Of a DNA stretch of 16,074 bases, positions 15,776 through 16,074 are shown piece after piece. Origin of the DNA: Pleurocapsa sp. MO_226.B13 (GTDB taxonomy: Bacteria > Cyanobacteriota > Cyanobacteriia > Cyanobacteriales > Xenococcaceae). The DNA lies in the NCBI GenBank assembly GCA_030064795.1, contig JASJEI010000221.1, positions 1 through 16,074 on the forward strand. Direction: 5' to 3'. The stretch's first letter is position 1. Every line of letters starts with the position of its first letter. The notes under the pieces are model-generated. The model searched no databases and was not told the origin of the DNA. It saw only the letters and a program-made list of their open reading frames with translations. Both the position numbers and the translations under genes were made by a program.

Positions 15776-15909
15776 AAGCATTAGTGGTTTACGATTCGGT
15801 TTTTGGCAATACAGAGCAAATAGCGCAGGCAATGGGAAATGCGCTTAGTTCTCAAGTAGATGTCGAGGTACTCCGAGTGACTCAGATAAAAGTAGAACAG
15901 TTGAGATAG
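15772..15909 (+). pseudogene. Truncated flavodoxin-like gene
   Basis: The frame begins at ATG 15772, overlapping the preceding stop by four bases, and reads MKALVVYDSVFGNTEQIAQA before ending at TAG 15907-15909 after 45 codons. The opening beta strand and the phosphate-binding loop SVFGNTEQIA are characteristic of a flavodoxin-like FMN-binding domain. Complete members are about 150 residues, so two thirds are missing, and the loops that pack on the flavin are absent. The next gene, on the other strand, ends 7 bp later, which suggests a deletion or rearrangement junction at about 15900-15915. The product is unlikely to bind FMN, although a short peptide could still be made. Confidence 0.7.
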
Positions 15910-15916
15910 ACTGCAT

Positions 15917-16074
15917 TTATTTCAAATTAGCCTCGGTTTCTGATGCGTTTAGATCGAGTAGAGCAATGACTTCTTCAGGTGTGAGTTTTGAAGAGGTATT
16001 ACAACCAGAACCACCTACGGTGCGTCTTCCTCCCCAACCCTCAGATGAAGGATCTTTGGCTAATTCCGCCTGAG
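15917..16074 (-). CDS. C-terminal end of an unidentified protein, partial
   Basis: On the minus strand an open frame enters from the window edge and stops at TAA 15917-15919. The visible 51 or so residues include ELAKDPSSEGWGGRRTVGGSG and KLTPEEVIALLDLNASE. A Gly/Arg-rich WGGRRTVGGSG motif is followed by a probable short helix. I do not recognise the family. Its stop is 7 bp from the stop of the truncated flavodoxin in convergent orientation. The lack of frame interruptions and ordinary codon use support it as a real gene end. Confidence 0.5.
   Translation of the reverse strand, partial: QAELAKDPSSEGWGGRRTVGGSGCNTSSKLTPEEVIALLDLNASETEANLK

Noticed and set aside
15101..15909. MBL gene plus flavodoxin as a split flavodiiron protein
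   Set aside because: The MBL motif is HGDIDH of the glyoxalase II-like type and not the HxExDH diiron motif, and the flavodoxin is only 45 residues long.

Overview
The window most likely comes from a cyanobacterium. The octamer GCGATCGC (HIP1) and its core GCGATCG recur throughout, inside and between genes. There is a DUF3134-like small protein, a cyanobacterial-type FtsH, and short palindromic repeats of kinds common in large cyanobacterial genomes. The sequence does not fix the genus. Base composition and the density of insertion-sequence (IS) debris suggest a large-genome, moderate-GC lineage.

Layout. (1) 1-910: a frameshifted IS4-type transposase remnant with small palindromic and tandem repeats around it. 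(2) 943-3819, minus strand: an ArsR-family arsenic/metal sensor, then a large membrane histidine kinase. The kinase is an internal tandem duplication: membrane unit plus phosphoacceptor-type domain, twice, then one ATPase domain. The first copy has lost its histidine. A nested palindromic repeat lies in frame in its coding sequence. (3) 3820-4330: AT-rich spacer without a recognisable gene. (4) 4331-7858: a 1175-residue protein with two glycerophosphodiesterase domains, one embedded in a split phytase-like esterase domain, and RTX-like glycine/aspartate repeats that stop abruptly. (5) 7863-9791: a convergent Rossmann NADP reductase, the tail of a zinc-type alcohol dehydrogenase that probably shared its operon, a broken Mutator-like transposase, and a 127-bp element with 17-bp terminal inverted repeats. 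(6) 9792-10994, minus: an archaeal-type S-adenosylmethionine synthetase. (7) 11237-15909, plus: DUF3134 small protein, a possibly structured leader, phosphoribosyltransferase, alpha/beta hydrolase, FtsH protease, metallo-beta-lactamase-fold hydrolase and a 45-codon flavodoxin remnant. (8) 15917-16074, minus: the C-terminal end of an unidentified gene running off the window.

How the genes may work together. The closely spaced set at 11704-15909 looks like one transcription unit. It combines membrane protein quality control (FtsH) with small-molecule enzymes of unassigned substrate, as in a stress or housekeeping accessory cassette. The large phosphodiesterase would release phosphate or glycerol 3-phosphate from phospholipid head groups or phosphate esters if it is exported. 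Its missing C-terminus makes export doubtful. The ArsR and kinase genes form a small regulatory island with no arsenic transporter or response regulator in view. Several genes here are eroded (two transposases, a dehydrogenase, a flavodoxin and possibly the phosphodiesterase C-terminus), which suggests a region rearranged repeatedly by mobile elements.
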